In this document: piece by piece, positions 57,049 to 64,000 of the stretch
Numbering within the stretch: position 1 is the stretch's first letter
Layout of the letters: each line of letters opens with the position of its first letter
Assembly: GCF_015234215.1 (NCBI RefSeq)
Contig: NZ_JADEKP010000004.1
Span: 62,001-126,000, forward strand
DNA from: Clostridium chrysemydis
Lineage (GTDB): Bacteria; Bacillota; Clostridia; Clostridiales; Clostridiaceae
Direction: 5' to 3'
DNA: 64,000 nt
The notes under the pieces: generated by a model
Told to the model about the DNA's origin: nothing
Seen by the model: only the letters and a program-made list of their open reading frames with translations
Database searches by the model: none
Position numbers and translations under genes: made by a program

Positions 57049-57717
57049 ATGAGGGAATCTTACAACACATTCGATTATTGGAGTGAAATGGTCGATAAGA
57101 ACAAGACAATTAGAGGTCATATGTTCATGAACACATTACCTAATGAGAAATCTATTTACATGCATTCATTATGCTTCTCTAATAATAATGGCATTGAAAA
57201 CGTATACGCGTATTTTCCTAGTGTAAAAGCTCTTTTAGGATACATTCAGTATTCTTTTTTACAAGAATTTTTTTATAAATGGATATATGGTACAGAAAAA
57301 GTATTTACAGATGTTCCTTTTGATACTGTAAGTAACACTATAGCAGATGGTCTTAGTAAGAAAAAGATAACTAAAGAAGAAGCTGATGAAATGCTTAAAG
57401 AATACAACGAAGTAAGAGCGCTTTGGGATTCTCAAGATAGCGATATTGTTAGAGGGCTCGTTAAGTTTTCAAGAAAATTCAACAAATTTTGGTTAGGTGA
57501 TAGTACTAAATTCTTATATCTAAAAGTCTACAAAACAACAGACGAACTTTGTGATTTCATAGAAGATGCATTAAAAATAAATACTGATATTGAAGAAAAA
57601 TTCGGTGGGTTAACTGTAGAAGAGTGGAAAGAAGTTTGCTTAAAAGCTCCAAGAGACAGAATAAAAGCAGGCGAATTAAGGGAAATATTCCTTAAAAAAC
57701 TTTCTGAAACTATGTAA
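57049..57717 (+). CDS. Unknown 222-residue cytoplasmic protein
   Basis: AAGAAAGGTGATATTT supports ATG 57049; an in-frame TTG at 57028 lacks a ribosome site. The protein has no signal peptide or membrane helix, is rich in aromatic residues (FLQEFFYKWIYG) and has a helical middle with KKKITKEEADEMLKEYNE. No family or catalytic motif is recognised. It stands alone between the HNH gene (divergent) and the SAM-I riboswitch. Confidence 0.6.
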   Translation: MRESYNTFDYWSEMVDKNKTIRGHMFMNTLPNEKSIYMHSLCFSNNNGIENVYAYFPSVKALLGYIQYSFLQEFFYKWIYGTEKVFTDVPFDTVSNTIADGLSKKKITKEEADEMLKEYNEVRALWDSQDSDIVRGLVKFSRKFNKFWLGDSTKFLYLKVYKTTDELCDFIEDALKINTDIEEKFGGLTVEEWKEVCLKAPRDRIKAGELREIFLKKLSETM

Positions 57718-57734
57718 AACTTATTCTAAAAAAG

Positions 57735-57763
57735 TTGACAACTATATATATCATTGTTAGAAT
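57735..57763 (+). promoter_or_regulatory. Strong promoter of the SAM-I riboswitch transcript
   Basis: Consensus TTGACA (57735-57740), 17-base spacer and TAGAAT (57758-57763) with a TGT extended -10. Confidence 0.8.
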
Positions 57764-57787
57764 GAAAACCATAGAAAATTTAAAAGT

Positions 57788-57993
57788 CTTATCAAGAGTG
57801 GTGGAGGGACTGGCCCGATGAAACCCAGCAACCTTTGTAGTTGAAAGATAGTTACGTGTAGTGAGAAATCATTATGCGCATTTAGTTTATCTAAAGCTAT
57901 ATATTGGTGCTAATTCCAGCAGGTTATACCTGGTAGATAAGAGGAGTATATTGTATTGTTATTTAAGCTTCTGATTCTATCAGAAGCTTTTTG
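57788..57993 (+). promoter_or_regulatory. SAM-I (S-box) riboswitch with terminator
   Basis: P1 is formed by CTTATC (57788-57793) with GATAAG (57936-57941). The conserved GGTGGAGGGACTGGCCCGAT and GAAACCCAGCAACC blocks, GGTGCTAATTCCAGCAGG and the final GATAAGAGG are all present. The terminator AAGCTTCTGA/TCAGAAGCTT with TTTT (57965-57993) is the off-state platform. SAM excess would stop transcription of the transporter gene downstream. Confidence 0.96.
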
Positions 57994-58040
57994 TTTTATA
58001 CAAACTCTTGATGGACTTAAACTATTTGGAGGAGATAACA

Positions 58041-59342
58041 ATGAAAGAAAAAAAAGGAAACATTCTTGCACTTTTGCCCTTATTAGTATTTATATTATCG
58101 TACATAGGCATAGCGTATCTTGCTAAAGATTTTTATGCTGTTTCAGTTATAGTACCATTTTTAATATCAGCAATCGTTGCACTTATTATGAATAAAAAGG
58201 TGAAATTTGATAAAAAGCTTGAGATATTTTGCAAAGGGGCAGGAGAGCCTAACATAATATTAATGATATTAATATTTGTTTTAGCAGGTGCTTTTGCAAC
58301 TGTTGCAAAGGCTATGGGAGCTGTTGATTCTACAGTGAATTTAGGATTATCAATACTTCCTGGCAATATTCTAGTTTCAGGCATATTTATAATAGCTTGT
58401 TTTATAGCACTTTCTGTAGGGACATCTATGGGAACTATAGTTGCACTTGTTCCTATAGCGGTTGGGATTTCAGAAAAGACAGGTATTCCAGTAGCTATAA
58501 TAGTTGGAGCTGTAGTAAGTGGTGCTATGTTTGGGGACAACCTTTCTATAATATCAGATACTACAATCGCAGCAACTAGAACTCAGGGTTGTGAGATGAA
58601 GGACAAGTTTAAAATGAATTTTAAAATAGTTCTTCCAGCTGCAATAATAACTGCTATAATATTTGCAGTTATTACAGCAGGATATGATACTTATTCAATG
58701 GGGAATTTTGATTATAGTTTAATAAAGATATTGCCTTATATAGGAGTAATAGTTACGGCACTTTTAGGAGTTAATGTAATATTTGTTTTACTTGGAGGGC
58801 TTCTTTTATCAGGGGCTATAGGGATTTTTACAGGAAGCTTAGATATAATAACATTCTTTAAAAGTGCATCAGAAGGTATAGGTGGTATGAGTGAGCTTAT
58901 AATTATTTCAATAATAATTGCAGGAACAATAGCACTTATAAAATATAATGGTGGAATAGAATTTATATTAGAAAAAGGCTTAAAGAAATTTAAGACAAGG
59001 ATGGGAGCAGAACTTGGAATAGGTTTCTTATCTGCAATTGTAGACGCTTGTACAGCAAACAATACTATTGCAATAGTAACTGTAGGTCCTATTGCAAAAG
59101 AGATATCAGATGAAACAGGTTTAGAAGGAAAGAGAGTAGCTGGAATAATGGATATGTTTTCTTGTACAGTTCAAGGAATAATTCCATACGGAGCTCAGTT
59201 AATTTCAGCAGCAGGACTAGCGGGGTTATCACCTTTTGCTATTATGAAATATCTATACTATCCATATTTAATGGGTATATCAGCTATAATAGCCATAGTT
59301 ATATACTGGAGTAGAAGAAAAGAAGAAAACAAAATTATATAA
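58041..59342 (+). CDS. NhaC-family transporter under SAM control, probable methionine transporter
   Basis: The 433-residue protein has about eleven membrane helices and the Na+/H+ antiporter (NhaC/YuiF-like) family signatures LSVGTSMGTIVALVPIAVGISEKTG, GAMFGDNLSIISDTTIAATRTQGCEMKDKF and DACTANNTIAIVTVGPIAKEISD. Control by a SAM-I riboswitch, which normally governs methionine or cysteine genes, makes methionine uptake more likely than sodium export; NhaC-type proteins behind S-boxes have been predicted as methionine transporters (MetT). ATG 58041 follows TTTGGAGGAGATA. Confidence 0.85.
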   Translation: MKEKKGNILALLPLLVFILSYIGIAYLAKDFYAVSVIVPFLISAIVALIMNKKVKFDKKLEIFCKGAGEPNIILMILIFVLAGAFATVAKAMGAVDSTVNLGLSILPGNILVSGIFIIACFIALSVGTSMGTIVALVPIAVGISEKTGIPVAIIVGAVVSGAMFGDNLSIISDTTIAATRTQGCEMKDKFKMNFKIVLPAAIITAIIFAVITAGYDTYSMGNFDYSLIKILPYIGVIVTALLGVNVIFVLLGGLLLSGAIGIFTGSLDIITFFKSASEGIGGMSELIIISIIIAGTIALIKYNGGIEFILEKGLKKFKTRMGAELGIGFLSAIVDACTANNTIAIVTVGPIAKEISDETGLEGKRVAGIMDMFSCTVQGIIPYGAQLISAAGLAGLSPFAIMKYLYYPYLMGISAIIAIVIYWSRRKEENKII

Positions 59343-59345
59343 ATT

Positions 59346-59382
59346 AAAAAGGTTTTTCACTAAAAGTGAAAAACCTTTTGTT
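59346..59382. terminator. Bidirectional terminator between the transporter and ispF
   Basis: AAAAGGTTTTTCACT and AGTGAAAAACCTTTT pair around AAA, with T-rich and A-rich flanks. Confidence 0.9.
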
Positions 59383-59388
59383 TTATGT

Positions 59389-59862
59389 TTAGATTTTTGT
59401 TAGTAAAGTTATACTTTGAGAAGAGATTCCAAGTCCTGCACCTGTAAAACCTAAGCCTTCTTCAGTTGTAGCTTTAACATTAATTTTATCTAAGCTTATA
59501 TCTAATGCTTTAGAGATATTTTCTCTCATACTTTGTATGTGAGGAGCCATTTTGGGTCTTTGTGCTATTATTGTAGCGTCTATATTATTTATTGAGTAAT
59601 TATTTTCTTTTAATAAATTACCTACATGTTCTAATAATTTAATGCTAGAAATTCCTTTGTATTTAGGATCAGTATCTGGGAAATGTTTTCCGATATCCCC
59701 AAGTGCAGAAGCTCCAAGTAAGGAATCCATAATAGCGTGAACTAAAACATCAGCATCTGAATGACCTAAAAGACCAAGTTCGTAAGGAATTTTTACTCCT
59801 CCTAAGATAAGGTCTCTTTCTTTAACTAATTTGTGGACATCATACCCTTGACCTATACGCAT
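59389..59862 (-). CDS. ispF: 2-C-methyl-D-erythritol 2,4-cyclodiphosphate synthase
   Basis: IspF is the fifth step of the methylerythritol phosphate isoprenoid pathway. The 157-residue protein begins [11 protein letters not shown] (metal-binding DVH) and has [38 protein letters not shown] and the C-terminal [17 protein letters not shown], as in all IspF trimers. GAGGTGAT lies before the ATG at 59862. It stands alone; no ispD is adjacent. Confidence 0.96.
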   Translation of the reverse strand: MRIGQGYDVHKLVKERDLILGGVKIPYELGLLGHSDADVLVHAIMDSLLGASALGDIGKHFPDTDPKYKGISSIKLLEHVGNLLKENNYSINNIDATIIAQRPKMAPHIQSMRENISKALDISLDKINVKATTEEGLGFTGAGLGISSQSITLLTKI

Positions 59863-60176
59863 ATAATCACCTCTTATGTGTTAATTATTTCTTCTATAAG
59901 TTTAACATAAAAGAAAATTATAAAGAAGTATAGGTAAGATACCTTTCGCCTTTTATATCTAAAATCAACATATATAATATTTGAATTCATATTAAACCTA
60001 TAAAACATTGATTAATATATTATATAAATATTTCCAAAAAGTGATTATTATTTTATTTTTAATGTTAATTTATTTAAAATAAGAAGATATTTAAGGTATA
60101 ATTATTACATAATAGCTTAATAAAAAATATAAAAATTTATATATAGACAACGTTTTTTTGGGGGGAGGGTTTATGC
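59863..60176. other. Intergenic region between ispF and the RsgI-like gene
   Basis: About 310 bases of highly AT-rich sequence between divergent genes. A TATAAT-like box is present near 60096 for the plus strand; no -35, repeat or RNA structure is convincing. No remnant of a sigma-factor N-terminal domain is visible here. Confidence 0.5.
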
Positions 60177-61343
60177 GTGGAAAAATTCGAGAAGAATAAA
60201 TACAGTTTTAGCGAAGATTTACCAGCCTTATTTGCAGTTGGTGAAACTATAGACGATGCTAGAAGAAAACAAATAAATGATATAATAAACGAATTATATG
60301 ACTATAAAGTTTTACTTAAAGACCTTGTAGTATTAGAGCCAAGCATTAAACAAAGGAATATAATTTTAAATTTAGCTCTTTATATCACAAGTAACTTAGA
60401 AATATTAGAAAAGTTTCAAAAAGATAAAGAGTTACCTATAAAAGAATTAAGAAGAACTACTTTTATATCTAAAAGTTTTGTTGAAAGATGGAATGATTAT
60501 TTAATTGCATATATAGTTATATTTGCAAACCCTTACTATAAATTAGTTCAAGATTATCTTAGAATAATGGAAAATGGAGAAATAATAGAAATAGAAGAGG
60601 TAGAAGAAATTGAAGAAGCTAATGAAGTTGATAGTAAAGTAGTTAGTTTAGAGGTTGAAAAAAAAGAAGAAACAGAAAATGAGGAATCTAAAGAAGAAGA
60701 AGCAGATGAAACTTTAGATAAGGATACTTCAAGTAATTTTGATAATGTAATAAGTATCACAAGAGGAATAGAAAATAAAGGTATGGTTTTATCTGTAACT
60801 AAAAGAAGTATGTATCTTTTAACTAGTGTTGGAGAATTCAAAAAAGTTAAAAGAGATAGGGATTCAGGAGTCGGAAAAGAAGGTTTTGGAACTAAGAAAA
60901 AAAGCTTGAAGGACTTTAAAATACCGATAGCTATATTTATTATTTTAATAATAGCTGGGGTTTCTGTTTTTTATCATCAATATAAGAAAATAGATAGCAC
61001 GATTTTAATAAAAACTACATCTCAAGTTAAGCTTGATGTTAATCCTTTTGGAAGAGTAATCTATATATATTCTTCAACGGATAGAGGAAAGGAAATGCTA
61101 AATGAAGTAGGAGGCTTAAACGAAAATTTCGATGAAGTTTTAAGAAATGTCCTTAAGTATTCAAAAGATAATGGTATGGTACCAGAAGGAAGAATATTTG
61201 TATCTATTACTGGCGACCCTATAAAATATGGCATGCTTGAAAAAACAGGAAGATACATTATAGATAACAAAATAGAATTAGTAATAAATAATGCAGGAAC
61301 AGAGCATAAGCTAAATGAAATAATGCAAAAAGAAAATAGTTAA
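60177..61343 (+). CDS. Fusion of a sigma-I C-terminal-like domain with an RsgI-like anti-sigma/sensor
   Basis: The GTG start has GGGGGGAGGG seven bases upstream. Residues about 20-130 resemble the C-terminal half of sigma factor SigI ([54 protein letters not shown]), but no sigma-2 domain is present. An acidic linker follows (about 131-185). Residues 200-226 ([20 protein letters not shown] then FKKVKR) match the RsgI N-terminal anti-sigma segment. A membrane helix lies at about 249-266, and the external part has [16 protein letters not shown], as in RsgI ectodomains. It may be a self-contained membrane regulator. The similarity is by eye; I am fairly sure of the RsgI part and moderately sure of the SigI-like part. 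Confidence 0.65.
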   Translation: MEKFEKNKYSFSEDLPALFAVGETIDDARRKQINDIINELYDYKVLLKDLVVLEPSIKQRNIILNLALYITSNLEILEKFQKDKELPIKELRRTTFISKSFVERWNDYLIAYIVIFANPYYKLVQDYLRIMENGEIIEIEEVEEIEEANEVDSKVVSLEVEKKEETENEESKEEEADETLDKDTSSNFDNVISITRGIENKGMVLSVTKRSMYLLTSVGEFKKVKRDRDSGVGKEGFGTKKKSLKDFKIPIAIFIILIIAGVSVFYHQYKKIDSTILIKTTSQVKLDVNPFGRVIYIYSSTDRGKEMLNEVGGLNENFDEVLRNVLKYSKDNGMVPEGRIFVSITGDPIKYGMLEKTGRYIIDNKIELVINNAGTEHKLNEIMQKENS

Positions 61344-61368
61344 ACTTAAAATTTATCGAGGTATATTA

Positions 61369-62199
61369 ATGAGCAAAAGAAGATTTAAAAATAATAATAA
61401 TTCAAATGTTGAATATAAACCTAAAAAAACTAAAAAGCCTAAAGTAGATGCTAAAAAGATTATAGTTCACGAAGATAGAAGTGAAGAAATAAGGCTAAAT
61501 AAATATATAAGTGAAACTGGGATTTGTTCTAGAAGAGAAGCGGATAAACTTATAGAGTCTGGAAGAGTTTATATAAATGGTGAGAAAGCATCTATGGGAA
61601 CTAAAGTTAAATCTTCAGATAAGGTAAAAGTAGATGGAAAACTAATTTCAAAAGAAGAAGAATTAGTTTATATAGTTTTAAATAAACCAGTTGGAATAAC
61701 TTGTACTACAGAAAAGAAGATAAAAGGTAATATTGTAGATTTTATAAATCACGAAAAACGAATATTCAACATAGGAAGATTAGATAAAGATTCAGAAGGA
61801 TTAATTTTTATGACTAATGACGGAGATATAGTCAATAAGATTTTAAGAGCCGGGAACAATCACGAAAAAGAATATATAGTAACAGTAGATAAAAAAATAG
61901 ATGGAAACTTTATAAAGAAAATGGGAAATGGAATAAAGATTTTAGATAAAGTAACTAAAAAATGTTTTGTATCTAAAGAAAATGCATATACTTTTAGAAT
62001 AATTCTTACAGAAGGAATGAATAGGCAAATAAGAAGGATGTGCGAAGCTTTAGGGTATGAAGTTAAAAAGCTAAAAAGAATTAGGATAATGAATGTAAAA
62101 CTTGATGGTTTAAGAACTGGAGAGTGGAGATATATGACAGAGGGTGAACTTAAAGGAATAAATAAACTTATCAAAAGTTCATCTAAAGAAAAAGAATAA
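61369..62199 (+). CDS. rluF: Pseudouridine synthase RluF
   Basis: This enzyme of the RsuA/RluB/E/F family makes pseudouridine in 23S rRNA (position 2604 in E. coli) and, in some species, tRNA-Tyr. The 276-residue protein has a basic N-terminal extension (to about residue 35), an S4 RNA-binding domain ([29 protein letters not shown]) and a catalytic domain with [18 protein letters not shown] containing the catalytic aspartate. The terminal [22 protein letters not shown] is typical of RluF. It follows the RsgI-like gene by 25 bases. Confidence 0.88.
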   Translation: MSKRRFKNNNNSNVEYKPKKTKKPKVDAKKIIVHEDRSEEIRLNKYISETGICSRREADKLIESGRVYINGEKASMGTKVKSSDKVKVDGKLISKEEELVYIVLNKPVGITCTTEKKIKGNIVDFINHEKRIFNIGRLDKDSEGLIFMTNDGDIVNKILRAGNNHEKEYIVTVDKKIDGNFIKKMGNGIKILDKVTKKCFVSKENAYTFRIILTEGMNRQIRRMCEALGYEVKKLKRIRIMNVKLDGLRTGEWRYMTEGELKGINKLIKSSSKEKE

Positions 62200-62209
62200 T
62201 ACGAACGAA

Positions 62210-62249
62210 AATAACCACAAAAACTTAATTGTTTGTGGTTATTTTTTTA
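62210..62249 (+). terminator. Intrinsic terminator after rluF
   Basis: AATAACCACAAA and TTTGTGGTTATT pair across AACTTAATTG, followed by a T run. Confidence 0.85.
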
Positions 62250-62281
62250 TTTATTGAAGAAAAGGAATAAAATTACTAACA

Positions 62282-62496
62282 TTATTCACAATTGCCTGTG
62301 GATAACTTGTTTAAAACTTGTTGATACTGCTGTAGATAATATTTGGAAAATAGGGAATGATATAAGAAAAGATAATATTTCTAAAAAAAATGTAGAAAAA
62401 GGATAGTGGTTAAAATGAGAAAAAGGACATGTAAAGGTTTTTTGTTTTTGTGGATAAGTCTAATAACTTTATTTTCTGCACAGACCCTGTTGATAA
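62282..62496. other. Cluster of DnaA-box-like 9-mers
   Basis: Perfect boxes TGTGGATAA occur at 62297-62305 and 62449-62457. One-mismatch boxes are TTATTCACA (62282-62290), TGTTGATAA (62488-62496) and TGTAGATAA (62331-62339), and a weaker TGTTGATAC is at 62319-62327. Most point the same way; the first two face each other over six bases. Part of the cluster lies in the first 30 codons of the next gene. Confidence 0.5.
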
Positions 62497-63131
62497 GTGC
62501 AAATCCCCTTCAAACAGATGTGGAAATAGTTAAGACGAATGATATTGAAAGTTCTAACAAATGCTTAGAAGTTAAAGTTAAAATTCCGATTTTAGAATCA
62601 TCAAATCTAAAACATACAAGTAACGAAATAGATATGTGGACTAAAGGGTGGATAAACGATACTAAAGTCGTTATAAATGAGTACAAAAAAACAGGATATA
62701 TCTGTAATTACCCATTTCAGCTTTACGCTGAATACTCTGTTACTGAAAATAAGAAAGATATCTTAAGCTTTTTTATTGATTATTATCAATTCACAGGAGG
62801 AGCCCACGGTATAACTACTAAAAGAGCCTATACTCTAGATAGAAAAACAGGCTATTCTTTAACTTTAGATAAATTATTTAAAAATGGTTACGATTATAAA
62901 AAAGTAATAGATTCAGAAATTAAAAATCAAATCTCAAAAGATAAAGAAAAGTATTTCGATAGCGGCGCTTCATTTAAAGGAGTAGATAAAATCACAAAAT
63001 TTTATTTGAATGGTGAAAATTTAGTTATATATTACGGATCTTACGAAATAGCGCCTTACGCATCAGGTTTACCAGAGTTTAATATTCCTCTAAAGATGTT
63101 TAATGACAATTATTTATATTATAATAAATAA
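62415..63131 (+). CDS. Exported DUF3298/DUF4163-type protein
   Basis: The 238-residue protein has a signal peptide (about residues 1-30, KGFLFLWISLITLFSAQTLLISA). The DUF4163-like part contains IPILESSNLKHTSNEIDMW, and the DUF3298 part contains YYQFTGGAHGITTKRAYTLDRKTGYSLTLDKLFKNG. These paired domains occur in extracellular regions of RsiV-like anti-sigma factors and peptidoglycan deacetylases; here they stand alone without a catalytic domain. ATG 62415 is preferred, with AAAGGATAG upstream. A role in the envelope is likely but unproven. Confidence 0.85.
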   Translation: MRKRTCKGFLFLWISLITLFSAQTLLISANPLQTDVEIVKTNDIESSNKCLEVKVKIPILESSNLKHTSNEIDMWTKGWINDTKVVINEYKKTGYICNYPFQLYAEYSVTENKKDILSFFIDYYQFTGGAHGITTKRAYTLDRKTGYSLTLDKLFKNGYDYKKVIDSEIKNQISKDKEKYFDSGASFKGVDKITKFYLNGENLVIYYGSYEIAPYASGLPEFNIPLKMFNDNYLYYNK

Positions 63132-63158
63132 TAAAGTAATCTTAAGAGGTGAGAAACT

Positions 63159-64000
63159 ATGGAGGATTTAGAAAAATCATTTAATATTCAAAAAGAATAT
63201 TTTAAAAAGGGACACACAAAAGATCTAGATTTTAGAATAAATAAACTAAAGCTTCTAAAAAAAATAATAAAAGAAAATGAAGAAAAAATCCTAGAAGCTT
63301 TAAAAAAAGATTTAGCAAAGTCTTATTTTGAAGGGTATATGGCGGAAATTGGAGTCGTTTATGACGAGATAAACCTTCACATAAAAAAACTAAAAAGCTT
63401 TGCAAAAAGAAAGAGGGTAAAAAGTTCTATAGTTTACTTCCCGTCAAAAAACTATATCTACAAAGAACCTTACGGAGTAGTTTTAATAATAGGACCTTTT
63501 AATTACCCTTTTCAGCTGCTTATAGCTCCTCTTATAGGAGCTATTTCAGCTGGAAACTGTGCAGTATTAAAGCCTTCTGAAGCTTCTATAAACACAGCAA
63601 AAGCTTTAGAAGAAATATTAAATAATAACTTTAAAGAAGAGTATATTAGAGTTGTTGCACCTTCAGAAGGAAAAGAAGCAGTTTCTAAGCTTTTAAGCTT
63701 TAAATTCGACTACATCTTCTTTACAGGAAGTATAAGAGTCGGAAAAATTGTTATGAAAGAGGCTTCTAAAAATTTAATTCCTGTAACTTTAGAACTAGGA
63801 GGAAAAAGTCCCTGCATTATAGATAAGGATGCAAACTTAAAACTAGCTGCAAAAAGAATAGTTTGGGGAAAACTTTTAAATGCAGGTCAAACTTGCGTAG
63901 CGCCGGACTATTTAGCAGTTCACAAAGAAATAGAAGAGGAGTTTTTAAATCTTTTAGTTAAAGAAATAGAGCTTCAGTACGGAAAAAGCCCTGAGGAAAG
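63159..64000 (+). CDS. Aldehyde dehydrogenase, class 3 type (3' partial)
   Basis: The start (AAGAGGTGAGAAACT before ATG) and about 280 residues are visible; the end lies outside the window. The sequence has EPYGVVLIIGPFNYPFQLLIAPLIGA, VLKPSE, FFTGSIRVGKIVMKEASK (cofactor loop), TLELGGKSPCIID with the general-base glutamate and NAGQTCVAPDYLAVH with the catalytic cysteine. The short N terminus (no 40-residue arm) and VTLELGGKSP/NAGQTCVAPDY are typical of class 3, YwdH-like enzymes acting on medium- or long-chain or aromatic aldehydes. Confidence 0.92.
   Translation, partial: MEDLEKSFNIQKEYFKKGHTKDLDFRINKLKLLKKIIKENEEKILEALKKDLAKSYFEGYMAEIGVVYDEINLHIKKLKSFAKRKRVKSSIVYFPSKNYIYKEPYGVVLIIGPFNYPFQLLIAPLIGAISAGNCAVLKPSEASINTAKALEEILNNNFKEEYIRVVAPSEGKEAVSKLLSFKFDYIFFTGSIRVGKIVMKEASKNLIPVTLELGGKSPCIIDKDANLKLAAKRIVWGKLLNAGQTCVAPDYLAVHKEIEEEFLNLLVKEIELQYGKSPEE

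Noticed and set aside
58133-58540. 135-codon minus-strand frame within the NhaC-family gene
   Set aside because: An antisense shadow of a hydrophobic protein, with no ribosome site.

Overview
The window is a gene-dense, very AT-rich chromosomal segment with the character of a Clostridium sensu stricto (cluster I) genome. The evidence is the codon bias (AAA, ATA, TTA, AGA), strong Shine-Dalgarno sites with occasional TTG/GTG starts, a ptb-buk butyrate terminus, non-phosphorylating GAPDH (GapN), an agr peptide quorum-sensing locus, a SleB-type hydrolase, and cis-acting RNAs typical of Firmicutes (two T-box leaders, SAM-I, TPP, glmS ribozyme). I see no tRNA or rRNA gene, insertion sequence, prophage or CRISPR array. 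The species cannot be named from this alone.

Layout. 1-5.0 kb: end of a chromate-transporter subunit, a membrane TPR protein, isoaspartyl dipeptidase (iadA), a TVP38-family membrane protein and an ankyrin-repeat protein. 5.1-6.7 kb: a siroheme nitrite/sulfite-reductase-like enzyme behind a perfect 26-bp palindrome. 6.9-9.8 kb: an agr locus, agrB-agrD then a LytTR regulator and GHKL kinase in the order A-C; agrD (48 aa) overlaps the end of agrB. 9.8-12.3 kb: a roughly 500-nt leader with several nested inverted repeats, a 100-aa unknown protein, then gapN. 12.3-17.9 kb: SleB-like hydrolase and an anchored helical protein on the minus strand, then cdaA-cdaR (c-di-AMP synthesis and its regulator) and an FAD oxidoreductase. 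18.0-20.1 kb: ptb-buk. 20.1-25.5 kb: chemoreceptor, AIM24-family protein, YerC/TrpR-like regulator, glmM and a small unknown. 25.7-35.5 kb: a T-box-led branched-chain amino-acid operon, ilvN-cimA-leuCDB-ilvDBC. 35.7-39.9 kb: a small charged protein, TPP riboswitch-thiT, two membrane/exported unknowns, a cyclase-family hydrolase and a VanY-type carboxypeptidase. 40.1-42.5 kb: cysteine desulfurase-thiI. 42.5-47.4 kb (minus strand): a MarR-regulated heterodimeric ABC exporter and a YdjC deacetylase. 47.5-54.1 kb: GIY-YIG protein, glmS ribozyme-glmS, small unknown, ridA, an acidic unknown, 5-formyl-THF cyclo-ligase and O-acetylhomoserine sulfhydrylase. 54.1-56.9 kb (minus strand): thrS behind a threonyl T-box, and an HNH protein. 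57-64 kb: unknown, SAM-I riboswitch-NhaC-family transporter, ispF (minus), a sigma-I-C-terminal-like/RsgI-like fusion, rluF, a DUF3298/DUF4163-type exported protein preceded by a DnaA-box cluster, and the start of an aldehyde dehydrogenase.

Working together. Three clusters share amino-sugar and c-di-AMP themes (cdaA-cdaR, glmM, glmS), which are adjacent in Bacillus but dispersed here. Sulfur and methionine functions recur (sulfite-reductase-like enzyme, cysteine desulfurase/ThiI, MetY, SAM-controlled transporter). The BCAA operon uses citramalate synthase, so LeuCDB can serve isoleucine synthesis from pyruvate.

The most unusual items are: the single protein joining a region resembling the C-terminal part of sigma-I to an RsgI-like anti-sigma/sensor body (60,177-61,343); the structured leader at about 9,980-10,315; the glmS ribozyme with a roughly 290-nt insertion in its P1 hairpin that contains a terminator-like element; the degenerate T-box sequence before ilvN; and the DnaA-box cluster at 62,282-62,496.
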